Under the pieces are notes generated by a model. It was not told where the DNA came from. It saw only the letters and a program-made list of their open reading frames with translations, and searched no databases. The translations under genes were made by a program, and so were the position numbers. Below, in pieces: positions 51,471-59,352 of a stretch of DNA of 64,000 nt; within the stretch, counting starts at the first letter, position 1, and each line of letters begins with the position of its first letter. The stretch is from Gaiellasilicea sp963784895 (GTDB lineage: Bacteria > Actinomycetota > Thermoleophilia > Gaiellales > Gaiellaceae). The DNA lies in contig CAWATM010000019.1 of assembly GCA_963784895.1 (NCBI GenBank), forward strand, positions 1-64,000, written 5' to 3'.

Positions 51471-52675
51471 CCCCGGCACGCGCGGCCGCGTACGACGTCG
51501 TGCGCCGCGTCTTCGAGGAGGGCGCGTACGCCGACCGGGCGCTCCGCAGCGCCTCCGAGCGGCTGGACGACCGCGACCGGGCGCTCGCCCGGCAGCTCGC
51601 GTTCGGGACGGTGCAGCGGGTGCGGACGCTCGACCACGCGATCGAGACGCTCGGCAAGCGGCCCGTGCGGAAGCTCGATCCGCCCGTGCTCGCGGCGCTC
51701 CGCCTCGGCGCTTTCCAGCTCGGCTTTCTCGGCGGCGTCCCGCGTTACGCGGCGGTGAACGAGTCGGTGGAGCTCGTGCGGCGCGCACGGCTCGAGCGCG
51801 CCGTCCCGTTCGCGAACGCCGTGCTTCGTCGCGTCGGCGACGGGATCGAGCGCCTGCTCGCGGAGCTCCCCGAGGGGCCGCTCAAGCACTCCTACCCCGA
51901 CTGGATCTGGGACGTCTGGCGGCGCGACGTGGGCGAGGAGGCGGCGCTCGCGCTGATGCGGGCGCAGAACGAGCCGCCACCCGTCGTTGTCAGACACGTC
52001 CGGGGTCAGACCCCGGCCGGGTCCAGAACGGACATCCCGGGCGCGTTCGAGGTCGATCGCGTCGACGCGACGGCCCTTGAAGCGGGCGAAATCTGGCCGC
52101 AGAGTCGCGGGTCACAGCTGGCCGGGCTCGTCGTCGGCTCGCAGGACGGTGAGCGTGTCCTCGACCTCTGCGCCGCCCCTGGCGGCAAGACGGCGATGTT
52201 GGCCGGTGCGGTGACCGCGGTCGAGGTGAACGAGGCCCGCGCGCGCGAGCTGGAGGAGAACGTCCGCCGGCTCGGCGCGACGAACGTCACGGTCGTTCGA
52301 GCCGACGGCCGCGAGCTTCCTCCCGAGCTGACCGGCTTCGACCGCGCCCTCGTCGACGCGCCCTGCTCCGGCCTCGGCGTCCTTGCCGCGCGCCCCGACC
52401 TGCGCTGGCGCTCGCAGGCGCTGCCGGAGCTCCAGCTCGAGCTGCTGCTCGCCGCTGCGGAACGCGTCCGGCCAGGTGGGACGATCGTCTACTCCGTCTG
52501 CACGATCAACGCGGACGAGTCTGAGGCGGTCGTCGACGCTTCCGGTCTCGTCGCCGAGCCGATCGAGGGCTGGGCGCAGTTCCGGCACCCGACCCGGCCG
52601 GAGTTCCTGCAGACGCTGCCGCACGTTCACCGCACGAGCGGCTTCTTCATCGCTCGCCTCCGCACGGCGCCGTAG
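51449..52675 (+). CDS. rsmB: 16S rRNA m5C967 methyltransferase
   Basis: 408 residues. The N-terminal NusB-like domain (ARAAAYDVVRRVFEEGAYADRAL) precedes the Rossmann methyltransferase with VLDLCAAPGGKTAMLA (SAM site), VDAPCSGLGVLAARPDLRWR (Cys) and IVYSVCTINADESEAVV (second Cys). A palindromic 17-mer at 52000-52016 codes for part of the linker at about residues 184-190. Start ATG 51449 overlaps fmt. Its TAG stop forms part of the -10 box of rpe. Confidence 0.94.
   Translation: MAARAPIAPARAAAYDVVRRVFEEGAYADRALRSASERLDDRDRALARQLAFGTVQRVRTLDHAIETLGKRPVRKLDPPVLAALRLGAFQLGFLGGVPRYAAVNESVELVRRARLERAVPFANAVLRRVGDGIERLLAELPEGPLKHSYPDWIWDVWRRDVGEEAALALMRAQNEPPPVVVRHVRGQTPAGSRTDIPGAFEVDRVDATALEAGEIWPQSRGSQLAGLVVGSQDGERVLDLCAAPGGKTAMLAGAVTAVEVNEARARELEENVRRLGATNVTVVRADGRELPPELTGFDRALVDAPCSGLGVLAARPDLRWRSQALPELQLELLLAAAERVRPGGTIVYSVCTINADESEAVVDASGLVAEPIEGWAQFRHPTRPEFLQTLPHVHRTSGFFIARLRTAP
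52000..52016. repeat. Perfect 17-nt palindrome inside rsmB
   Basis: CCGGGGTC-A-GACCCCGG, in frame within the rsmB linker. The same pattern with A and T exchanged (CCGGGGACAGTCCC) occurs at 29408-29421, so this may be a small dispersed palindrome. Confidence 0.6.
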
Positions 52676-52684
52676 GATCGCCGC
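52673..52684 (+). promoter_or_regulatory. -10 box TAGGAT, leaderless start
   Basis: TAGGAT with exactly 6 nt to GTG 52685; its first three bases are the rsmB stop codon. Confidence 0.55.
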
Positions 52685-53359
52685 GTGGGCTGGCGCGACT
52701 GGGTGCGGACGGTCGAGATCGAGCCGTCGCTCTACGCGGCGGACTTCTGGCGCCTCGGCGACCAGGTCCAGCAGGTCGGGCACGCGGGTGCCCGTGTCTT
52801 CCATTTCGACATCGGCGACGGCCACTTCGTCCCGCCCGTGACGATCGGGCCGGTCGTGCTCCGCTCGATCGCGCCCCACATCCACGACCTCGGCGGCCGG
52901 ATCGACTGTCACTTGATGGTCGACGATCCCGTGCATCACTTCCAGGAGCTCGCGGAGTCGGGCGCCGACAGCGTCACCTTCCACGTCGAGGCGGTCGACG
53001 ACGTCGGCGCCGTGCTGGCGCAGGCGCGCGAGCACGGGCTCGGGGCCGGTGTCGCGTTCAACCCGGAGACGGAGGTCGAGAGGGCCGCCGAGGCCGCGAA
53101 TCAGGGCGCCGACCTCTGCCTCTGCATGTCGATCAAGCCCGGCTACTCGGGCCAGGAGTTCATGGAGGACGCGTACGAGCGGGTCGCACGCACGCGTGAG
53201 CTCGTCGACTGCTACGTCCAGGTCGACGGCGGCCTCAAGGCGGAGAACGTCCGCGCCGTGCACGCGGCCGGCGCCGACCTGCTCGTCGTCGGCACCGGCC
53301 TCTTCGGCTTCGAGGATCTGCCGCGGGCCTACCGGCGGCTGGTACAAGCGTTGGCATGA
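52685..53359 (+). CDS. rpe: Ribulose-phosphate 3-epimerase
   Basis: 224 residues, TIM barrel with the family metal ligands: IEPSLYAADF at the start, HFDIGDGHFVPPVTIGP (His and Asp), CHLMVDDP (His), MSIKPGYSGQEF and QVDGGLKAENV (Asp). The usual MSVNPGFGGQ is here MSIKPGYSGQ, a modest deviation. It interconverts ribulose 5-phosphate and xylulose 5-phosphate, supplying the ribulose 5-phosphate that RibBA downstream needs. GTG 52685 starts it. Confidence 0.92.
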   Translation: MGWRDWVRTVEIEPSLYAADFWRLGDQVQQVGHAGARVFHFDIGDGHFVPPVTIGPVVLRSIAPHIHDLGGRIDCHLMVDDPVHHFQELAESGADSVTFHVEAVDDVGAVLAQAREHGLGAGVAFNPETEVERAAEAANQGADLCLCMSIKPGYSGQEFMEDAYERVARTRELVDCYVQVDGGLKAENVRAVHAAGADLLVVGTGLFGFEDLPRAYRRLVQALA

Positions 53360-53367
53360 CCGGCGTA

Positions 53368-53417
53368 GGCTCGACGGAGCCGGCCCAGGAGCGGAGGCGG
53401 CGGCTCTGCCGCCGCCT
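53368..53417 (+). terminator. Paired hairpins between rpe and ribD
   Basis: GGCTC-GACG-GAGCC (53368-53381) and a perfect 10-bp stem AGGCGGCGGC-TCT-GCCGCCGCCT (53395-53417), ending 9 nt before the ribD start. Confidence 0.6.
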
Positions 53418-53426
53418 GGAGCGGGC

Positions 53427-54362
53427 ATGAGTCTGGAACGGGCGCTCGAGCTGGCCGCGCTCGCGGACGGCCGGGCGTACCCGAAGCCGACGGTCGGCGC
53501 GGTCGTCGTCGCCGGCGGCGAGATCGTCGGCGAGGGTGCGACCGAGGCGGACGGGCGCCACGGCGAGGTCGTTGCGCTCGCGGCGGCGGGCGAACGCGCC
53601 CGCGGCGCCACCCTCTACGTGACGATGGAGCCCTGCGCCCACCACGGGACGACGCCGCCGTGCGTCGACGCCGTGCTCGCCGCCGGGATCGTCCGCGTCG
53701 TCGCCGGCTCGCTCGACCCGAATCCCGACGCCGGCGGGGGTCTCGAGCGGTTGCGGGAGCAGGAGGTCGAGGCCGAGCTGGCGGACAGCTTCGCGGCTCG
53801 CCGCCAGAACGAGGCGTGGCGCACGTGGACGTCGCAGGGGCGCCCGTTCGTCACCTACAAGGCCGCGGTGACGCTCGACGGCCGCGTCACTGCGCCGGGC
53901 GAGCGTTGGGTCTCGGGCGAAGAGTCGCGCCGGCTCGTGCACGAGCTCCGAGCCGCGTCCGACGCCGTCGCCGTCGGGATGGGAACGGTGCGGCTCGAGA
54001 ACCCGCGCCTCGACGCGCGCGACGTCGACGCACGGCGCCAGCCTCGCCGGCTCGCATTCGGCAGCGCGCCGCTGCCCGAGGGGTCTGCGCTTGAGCTCCG
54101 CTCGGGACCGCTACTCGAGGAGTTGCGCTCCCTCGCCGCCGACGGCGTCCAGTCACTCCTGCTCGAGGGGGGCCCGACGCTCGCGCGGGCATTCCTCGAG
54201 GCGGGGCTCGTGGACAAGCTGCTCCTCTTCGTCGCGCCGACGCTCTCGGGGGACGGGCCGCTCGTTCTGCCCGGCCTCGACCGCCCGCTCCGGGCCTCGC
54301 ACCTGACGAGCCGGCAGATCGGTGCCGACGTGCTCCTCGAGGCGTACCTGCGGGAGCCGTAA
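53427..54362 (+). CDS. ribD: Riboflavin biosynthesis deaminase/reductase
   Basis: 311 residues. The N-terminal cytidine-deaminase-like domain holds the zinc site: HGEVVALAAAG (His, Glu; HAE in most relatives) and MEPCAHHGTTPPC (two Cys). The C-terminal reductase has VTYKAAVTLDGRVT and LLLEGGPTLARAFLEAGLVD. It carries out the second and third steps from GTP toward riboflavin. Start ATG 53427. The stop TAA is part of the -10 box of ribE. Confidence 0.95.
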   Translation: MSLERALELAALADGRAYPKPTVGAVVVAGGEIVGEGATEADGRHGEVVALAAAGERARGATLYVTMEPCAHHGTTPPCVDAVLAAGIVRVVAGSLDPNPDAGGGLERLREQEVEAELADSFAARRQNEAWRTWTSQGRPFVTYKAAVTLDGRVTAPGERWVSGEESRRLVHELRAASDAVAVGMGTVRLENPRLDARDVDARRQPRRLAFGSAPLPEGSALELRSGPLLEELRSLAADGVQSLLLEGGPTLARAFLEAGLVDKLLLFVAPTLSGDGPLVLPGLDRPLRASHLTSRQIGADVLLEAYLREP

Positions 54363-54371
54363 CCTCTCACC
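54360..54371 (+). promoter_or_regulatory. -10 box TAACCT, leaderless start
   Basis: TAACCT with exactly 6 nt to ATG 54372; it overlaps the ribD stop codon. Confidence 0.5.
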
Positions 54372-54938
54372 ATGTTCACCGGGCTCGTGCGGGAGGTGGG
54401 TCAGGTCGCGTCCTTCGAGGGCGGCAGGCTCGTCGTCGAGGCGGCACTGCAGGCCGAGCCCGGCGACTCCGTCGCGATCGACGGGGTCTGCCTGACCGTC
54501 GTCGAGCTCGGCGGCGGCCGGCTCGCGTTCGACGTCGTCCCCGAGACGCTCGACCGCGTGAAGCCGTTCGGCGACCGCGTCAACCTCGAGCCGGCGCTGC
54601 GGGCCGGCGATCCGCTCGGCGGGCACTACGTCCAGGGACACGTCGACGGCGTCGGCCGCGTCGCGTCGGTCCAGCCCGAGACTGACGGCGCTCGCGTCCG
54701 CGTCGAGCCTCCCGCGGAGCTGCTCCGCTATCTCGTCGAGAAGGGGTCGGTTGCGGTGGAGGGGGTGTCGTTGACGGTCGCCGCCGTCGACGAAACCGGC
54801 TTCGAGATCGCCCTGATCCCGCACACGCTTGCCGAAACGACGCTGTCCGAGCTCACGCCGGGAAGCCGGGTCAACCTGGAGCTGGACGTGCTCGCGAAGT
54901 ACGTCGAAAAGCTGCTGCCCGGTACGATGCCGCGGTGA
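54372..54938 (+). CDS. ribE: Riboflavin synthase alpha chain
   Basis: 188 residues with two similar halves, each a Greek-key barrel: MFTGLVREVGQV, DSVAIDGVCLTVVEL and the second half GGHYVQGHVDGVGRV, VAVEGVSLTVAAVDETGFEIALIPHTLAETTL. It dismutates two lumazine molecules to riboflavin, working with RibH. Start ATG 54372, 6 nt after TAACCT. GTGA overlap with ribBA. Confidence 0.96.
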   Translation: MFTGLVREVGQVASFEGGRLVVEAALQAEPGDSVAIDGVCLTVVELGGGRLAFDVVPETLDRVKPFGDRVNLEPALRAGDPLGGHYVQGHVDGVGRVASVQPETDGARVRVEPPAELLRYLVEKGSVAVEGVSLTVAAVDETGFEIALIPHTLAETTLSELTPGSRVNLELDVLAKYVEKLLPGTMPR

Positions 54939-56209
54939 CGATGACCGTCGACACGCGCGCCGAGAGTCCGTTCGCCACCGTCGAGGAGGCGATCGAGGAC
55001 ATCCGCGCCGGCCGCTTCGTCGTCGTCGTCGACGACGAAGATCGCGAGAACGAGGGCGACCTGACGATCGCCGCCCAGTTCGCGACGCCGGAGGCGGTCA
55101 ACTTCATGGTCACGCACGCGCGCGGGCTCGTCTGCCTCTGCCTGACCGAGGAGCGGTGCGACGAGCTCGGGCTGCGGCAGATGACCGACCAGAACGAGAC
55201 ACCGTTCGGCACCGCCTTCACCGTCACAGTCGAGGCGCGCGAGGGGGTCACGACCGGCATCTCGGCCCACGACCGCGCCCACACGATTCAGGTCGCCGTC
55301 GATCCGTCCTCCGGGCCGCGCGACCTCGTCCAGCCGGGTCACATCTTCCCGCTCCGCGCCCGCCGCGGCGGCGTGCTCCAGCGCTCCGGCCAGACCGAGG
55401 CAGCGGTCGATCTCGCCCGGCTCGCGGGCGTGATCCCGGCCGGCGTCGTCTGCGAGATCATGAAGGACGACGGGACGATGGCCCGCGTGCCGGACCTGAT
55501 CGAGTACTGCGCCACGCACGGGCTGAAGATGATCACGGTCGCCGACCTGATCGAATACCGCCGCCGCCACGAGAAGCTCGTCGAGCGGATCACGTCCGTC
55601 GGCCTGCCGACTGCCTACGGCGAGTTCACGGCCGTCGCCTTCCGCGAGACGCTGACCGGCAAGCACCATGTCGCGCTCGTGAAGGGCGACGTCCACGGCG
55701 CGCAGGACGTGCTCGTCCGCGTCCACTCCGAGTGCCTCACCGGCGACGTCTTCCACTCGCATCTCTGCGACTGCGGCGAGCAGCTCGAGCTGGCGCTCAC
55801 TCGGATCGAGCAGGAGGGGAAGGGGGTCGTGCTCTACCTCTCCCAGGAAGGGCGTGGGATCGGGCTGCTCAACAAGCTGAAGGCATACGAGCTGCAGGCC
55901 CAGGGGCTCGATACCGTCGAGGCAAACCTGCGCCTCGGCTTCGCCGCCGACCAGCGCGAGTACGGGATCGGCTCGCAGATCCTCGCCGACCTCGGCCTCT
56001 CGACGATCCGCGTGCTCACGAACAACCCGAAGAAGATCTCCGGGATCGCCGGCTTCGGGCTCGAGGTCGTCGCCCAGGAGCCGATCGAGGTGACGCCGAA
56101 GCCCGAGAACCGCCGCTACCTGGAGGCGAAGCGGGAGAAGCTCGGCCACAAGCTGCACCACCAGGATCTCCGCCTCGACCCCGGTCTCTACGAGGAAGCC
56201 GAGGCGTGA
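54935..56209 (+). CDS. ribBA: Bifunctional DHBP synthase / GTP cyclohydrolase II
   Basis: 424 residues. The N-terminal DHBP synthase (about 1-208) has VVVDDEDRENEGDLTIAA and THARGLVCLCLTEERC; the C-terminal GTP cyclohydrolase II has RVHSECLTGDVFHSHLCDCGEQL (three zinc Cys), YLSQEGRGIGLLNKLKAYELQ and TNNPKKISGI. It makes both precursors of lumazine. The GTG start overlaps the ribE stop; ATG two codons later is an alternative. Confidence 0.96.
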   Translation: MTMTVDTRAESPFATVEEAIEDIRAGRFVVVVDDEDRENEGDLTIAAQFATPEAVNFMVTHARGLVCLCLTEERCDELGLRQMTDQNETPFGTAFTVTVEAREGVTTGISAHDRAHTIQVAVDPSSGPRDLVQPGHIFPLRARRGGVLQRSGQTEAAVDLARLAGVIPAGVVCEIMKDDGTMARVPDLIEYCATHGLKMITVADLIEYRRRHEKLVERITSVGLPTAYGEFTAVAFRETLTGKHHVALVKGDVHGAQDVLVRVHSECLTGDVFHSHLCDCGEQLELALTRIEQEGKGVVLYLSQEGRGIGLLNKLKAYELQAQGLDTVEANLRLGFAADQREYGIGSQILADLGLSTIRVLTNNPKKISGIAGFGLEVVAQEPIEVTPKPENRRYLEAKREKLGHKLHHQDLRLDPGLYEEAEA

Positions 56210-56850
56210 GCGACCGCTGGCCCGAGGCGCCGCCGCTCGACGATCCGCCCGGCGAAGCCGACCAGTCCCGTGAGGAGGACGCGGCGCCGGAGGCGAACGT
56301 CGACGAGCCTGCCGCGGAGGCTGAGGCGGAGGTCGAGTCCGAGTCGACCGAGCACGTCGCCGGCGAGCTCGGCGTGCCGGAGGGCTACGGCGTCCTCGAA
56401 GGCAACCCGCAAGGCAACGGCCGCGCCGTCGGCGTCGTCGTCAGCCGTTTCAACGGCGCCGTCACGAGCAAGCTGCTCGACGGCGCGCTCGCCGAGCTCG
56501 AGGCCGCGGGCGTCGCGCGCGAGGCGATCACGGTGATGCCGGTGCCCGGCGCGTTCGAGCTGCCGATCGCGGCAATGGCGCTCGCGAAGACGCGCCGCTA
56601 CGCCTGCATCGTCGCGCTCGGCTGCGTCATCCGCGGCGACACGCCGCATTTCGACTTCGTCGCCGGTGAGGCCGCGTCCGGGCTCCAGCTGGCGGCGCTC
56701 GAGACGGGTGTTCCGGTCGCGTTCGGGGTTCTGACGCTCGAGCAGGCCGACCAGGCCGACGACCGCATCGAGAAGGGCGCCGAGGCGGTCCGCACCGGGC
56801 TCGAGATGGCGGACGTCTTCGCCCAGCTCCGCGCCGCAGCGCAGCGCTGA
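56206..56850 (+). CDS. ribH: 6,7-dimethyl-8-ribityllumazine synthase with an acidic N-terminal extension
   Basis: 214 residues, about 155 being normal. From residue 60 the lumazine synthase core is typical: VGVVVSRFNGAVTSKLLDGAL, VMPVPGAFELPIAAMALAK, IVALGCVIRGDTPHFDFVAGEAASGL and VAFGVLTLEQADQA. The first 60 residues are highly acidic (DQSREEDAAPEANVDEPAAE) and probably disordered. GTG 56206 overlaps the ribBA stop, supporting a long form, but an internal start near residue 60 cannot be excluded. Confidence 0.9.
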   Translation: MSDRWPEAPPLDDPPGEADQSREEDAAPEANVDEPAAEAEAEVESESTEHVAGELGVPEGYGVLEGNPQGNGRAVGVVVSRFNGAVTSKLLDGALAELEAAGVAREAITVMPVPGAFELPIAAMALAKTRRYACIVALGCVIRGDTPHFDFVAGEAASGLQLAALETGVPVAFGVLTLEQADQADDRIEKGAEAVRTGLEMADVFAQLRAAAQR

Positions 56851-56855
56851 CCACC

Positions 56856-56931
56856 GGCCGCGGCGGCTCCCGCCCGGGCGGAGCCCGGCTCCGCCGCCGC
56901 TCGCGCACGCGCAGCGGCTCCGCCGCCGGCC
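56856..56931. repeat. Palindromic repeat related to the 26.8-kb tandem units
   Basis: GGCCGCGGCGG (56856-56866) faces CCGCCGCCGGCC (56920-56931). The core GGCTCCCGCC...AGCCCGGCTCCGCC matches the nested hairpin of the 151-bp units. It lies in the 115-bp ribH-rpmB gap, which has no gene. Confidence 0.55.
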
Positions 56932-56965
56932 AGCGAGTGGGAGCTCGCTGCTATCATCCGCCGCC

Positions 56966-57157
56966 GTGTCCAAGGTCTGCGCATCCTGCGGCAAGAAGCC
57001 GTCGTTCGGGAACAACCGGAGCCACTCGATGGTCGCGACGCGCCGTCGCTTCAACCCGAACCTGCAGAAGGTGCGCGTGCTCCTGAACGGCGTTGCCAAG
57101 CGGGCCTACGTGTGCACGAAGTGCCTCAAGGCCGGCAAGGTCCAGAAAGCCGTCTAG
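56966..57157 (+). CDS. rpmB: 50S ribosomal protein L28 (zinc-binding form)
   Basis: 63 residues. The zinc ribbon is complete: CASC near the N-terminus and CTKC near the C-terminus (the C+ form). SFGNNRSHSMVATRRRFNPNLQ and VLLNGVAKRAYVCTKCLKAGKV are the conserved L28 segments. TATCAT lies 8 nt before GTG 56966. It is followed by asp23 and a FakA-like gene, the order seen in Firmicutes. Confidence 0.96.
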   Translation: MSKVCASCGKKPSFGNNRSHSMVATRRRFNPNLQKVRVLLNGVAKRAYVCTKCLKAGKVQKAV

Positions 57158-57167
57158 CACGTCCTGA

Positions 57168-57197
57168 CCGGCTGCACCTGCGGCCGTTCGCAGCCGG
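57168..57197 (+). terminator. 8-bp hairpin after rpmB
   Basis: CCGGCTGC pairs with GCAGCCGG, with an inner CTGCG/CGCAG stem. The remaining bases to 57318 hold nothing that I recognise. Confidence 0.55.
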
Positions 57198-57318
57198 CCT
57201 CACGCTCCGCTCCAGCCGCGGCCCGTTCTTTCCAGGCTGTTCCCACGGCCTACGCGGCGCGAGCGAAGCGTCTGACGCGCTCGGCCTGACCCGCAACCTC
57301 GCGAGCGGACGCACCGTC

Positions 57319-57331
57319 TAAAGTCGCGCAG
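57319..57331 (+). promoter_or_regulatory. -10 box TAAAGT, leaderless start
   Basis: TAAAGT with 7 nt to ATG 57332. Confidence 0.5.
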
Positions 57332-57685
57332 ATGCAGCAGGGTCACCTCACCGAGCAGTCCGAGCTCGGCTCGATCCGGATCGCGCCCGACGCGATCGCA
57401 CAGATCGTCGGCCACACCGCCGCCGAGTGCTACGGCGTCGTCGGCATGGCCGGCAAGGGCCTGACGCGGCTGCTGACCCGCGACAAGCTGACGCAGGGAA
57501 TCGACGTCTCGGGCACGGACGCAGGGCTTCGGATCGACCTCCATGTCGTCATCGAGTACGGGCTCAACCTCGCCGAGGTTGCCGCCACCGTCCGCTCGCG
57601 CGTCGCGTACGAGCTCGAGCGGCTCACGGGGCTCCAGGTCGCCGCGGTCGAGGTGCACATCGAGGACGTGCGGAGGTCGGCGTGA
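57332..57685 (+). CDS. Asp23/Gls24-family protein
   Basis: 117 residues. The Asp23 domain reads GSIRIAPDAIAQIVGHTAAECYGVVGMAG, then GLRIDLHVVIEYGLNLAEVAATVRSRVAYELERLTGLQVAAVEVHIEDVR. These proteins are tied to the cell envelope and often encoded with FakA/YloV-like genes, as here. It may interact with the kinase encoded next. The start is ATG 57332. The end is duplicated as a 28-nt near-copy just downstream. Confidence 0.85.
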   Translation: MQQGHLTEQSELGSIRIAPDAIAQIVGHTAAECYGVVGMAGKGLTRLLTRDKLTQGIDVSGTDAGLRIDLHVVIEYGLNLAEVAATVRSRVAYELERLTGLQVAAVEVHIEDVRRSA

Positions 57686-57754
57686 CGGTGGGAGCACCTA
57701 CCGCCTCATGGGTTCCCCCATGCTGGATCGATGACGTGCGGAGAGCGGCATGAC
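57659..57754 (+). repeat. Imperfect direct repeat of the asp23 end
   Basis: 57659-57686 and 57727-57754 match at 24 of 28 positions, 68 nt apart; each spells a C-terminus of the form I(E/D)DVRR(S/A)A and a stop. The second copy's ATGA supplies the start of the FakA-like gene. Between them is a CATGGG-TTCC-CCCATG hairpin. Confidence 0.6.
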
Positions 57755-59348
57755 CGAGCTCGAGCGGGCGAAGGAGCTCGGCCAGGCCGCGCTCGCGACG
57801 CTCGAGGCGAACCGCCGCCGGATCGACGACCTCAACGTCTATCCCGTCCCGGACGGCGACACCGGCACGAACCTGACCCTCACCGCGCGCGCGATCATGG
57901 AGGTGCTCGACGCCTCGACCGCGGAGGACCGGGCCACGCTCGCCAAGGAGCTGACGCGAGCGGCCCTGATGGGGGCGCGCGGCAACTCCGGCGTCATCTT
58001 CTCGCAGATCCTGCGCGGTGCCGCGGAGGCGCTCGGCGACGCCGGACTGCTCGACGCCGCCACGATCCGCCGCGCCTTCCGCGCCGCCAGCGACGCCGCC
58101 TACCGCGCCGTGCGGCGGCCGGTCGAGGGGACGATGCTGTCGGTGATCCGGGAGCTCGCCGAGGAGGCCGAGGATCCTCGCAACGCAGCGCTCGAGCCCG
58201 CCGCGCTGCTGAAGAAGCTGATCGAGCGCGGCGAGGACGCGCTTGCGCGCACGCCCGACCAGCTCGCCGTCCTGAAGGAGGCGGGAGTCGTCGATGCCGG
58301 CGGGGCCGGGCTGCTCGAGATCGTCCGCGGCGTCTCGGCCGCCCTCTCCGGCGAGCCGATCCCGGACGCTCCCGCCGAGGAGGCCCACGAGGCGGGGCTC
58401 GACGCGATCCACCAGGAGCTCTCGGAGTTCCGCTACTGCACCGTCTTCGTGATCGAGGGTGACGGGCTGGACGCGGAGGCGCTCGAGGCTCAGCTGGACG
58501 AGCTCGGTGACTCGCTCCTCGTCGTCGGCGACGCGACGGCGCTCAAGATCCACGTCCACACGGACGAGCCCGGCCGCGCGCTCGGCTACGGCACCGCCCT
58601 CGGGACGATCGAGGGGATCGAGATCGCGAACATGCACAAGCAGACCGAGCAGCGCTCGGAGCGGATCCTCGAGTCCGTCCCCGACCCCGGCCTGACGCTG
58701 GAGACCGGCGTCGTCGCGGTCGTCCCCGGCGCCGGCAACCGCCGCCTGTTCGAGAGCTACGGCGCCGCGAAGGTGATCGAGGGCGGCCAGACGATGAACC
58801 CGTCGACCGCCGACATCGTCGCCGCGATCCAGGCGACGCCGGCGACCGAGGTGCTCGTGCTGCCGAACAACTCGAACGTGATCCTCTCGGCCGAGCAGGC
58901 GGCGAAGCTCGTCGACAAGCAGGTGCGTGTGCTCCCCTCGCGCTCGGTCCCGGCCGGCCTCGCGGCGATCGTCCGCTACCTGCCCTCGCTGAGCGCCGAG
59001 GAGAACGAGGCGGCGATGCTCGAGGCACTCGACCAGGTCGCGACCGGGGAGGTCACGGTCGCCTCGCGCGACGTCGAGCTCGACGGCGTCGAGGTCCGCA
59101 AGGGCGCCTGGCTCGGGCTCGCGGACGGGGCCGCGGTCGCGTCGTCGTCCGACTTCGACGAAGTCGCGGGAGCCGTCGTCGACCGGCTGCTCGGCGACGG
59201 CCGCGAGGTGCTGACGCTGCTCACGGGCGAGGACGAGCCCGATCTCGTCAATTTCCTGCGCGGGCTCCAAGAGCGCCATCCGGCCGTCGAGCTCGACGTC
59301 CAGTCCGGCGGCCAGCCGCACTACCCGCTCCTGCTCTCCGCCGAGTAG
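57750..59348 (+). CDS. fakA: FakA-like DAK2-domain fatty-acid kinase
   Basis: 532 residues. The N-terminal DAK2 (DhaL) domain holds the ATP/Mg site: DDLNVYPVPDGDTGTNLTLT (three Asp), MGARGNSGVIFSQILRG and DAGGAGLLEIVRG. A middle domain (FRYCTVFVIEGDG, ALKIHVHTDEPGRAL) and a DegV-like C-terminal domain (LVLPNNSNVILSAEQAAKL) complete the YloV/FakA layout. FakA phosphorylates fatty acids held by FakB. The start is ATG 57750. Confidence 0.9.
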   Translation: MTELERAKELGQAALATLEANRRRIDDLNVYPVPDGDTGTNLTLTARAIMEVLDASTAEDRATLAKELTRAALMGARGNSGVIFSQILRGAAEALGDAGLLDAATIRRAFRAASDAAYRAVRRPVEGTMLSVIRELAEEAEDPRNAALEPAALLKKLIERGEDALARTPDQLAVLKEAGVVDAGGAGLLEIVRGVSAALSGEPIPDAPAEEAHEAGLDAIHQELSEFRYCTVFVIEGDGLDAEALEAQLDELGDSLLVVGDATALKIHVHTDEPGRALGYGTALGTIEGIEIANMHKQTEQRSERILESVPDPGLTLETGVVAVVPGAGNRRLFESYGAAKVIEGGQTMNPSTADIVAAIQATPATEVLVLPNNSNVILSAEQAAKLVDKQVRVLPSRSVPAGLAAIVRYLPSLSAEENEAAMLEALDQVATGEVTVASRDVELDGVEVRKGAWLGLADGAAVASSSDFDEVAGAVVDRLLGDGREVLTLLTGEDEPDLVNFLRGLQERHPAVELDVQSGGQPHYPLLLSAE

Positions 59349-59352
59349 CCGT

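Noticed and set aside
53360..53426. FMN riboswitch before ribD
   Set aside because: The gap is only 67 nt and is filled by two simple hairpins; the conserved RFN element is not there.
57112..57321. 69-codon frame after rpmB
   Set aside because: It begins inside rpmB in another frame and crosses the terminator hairpin.
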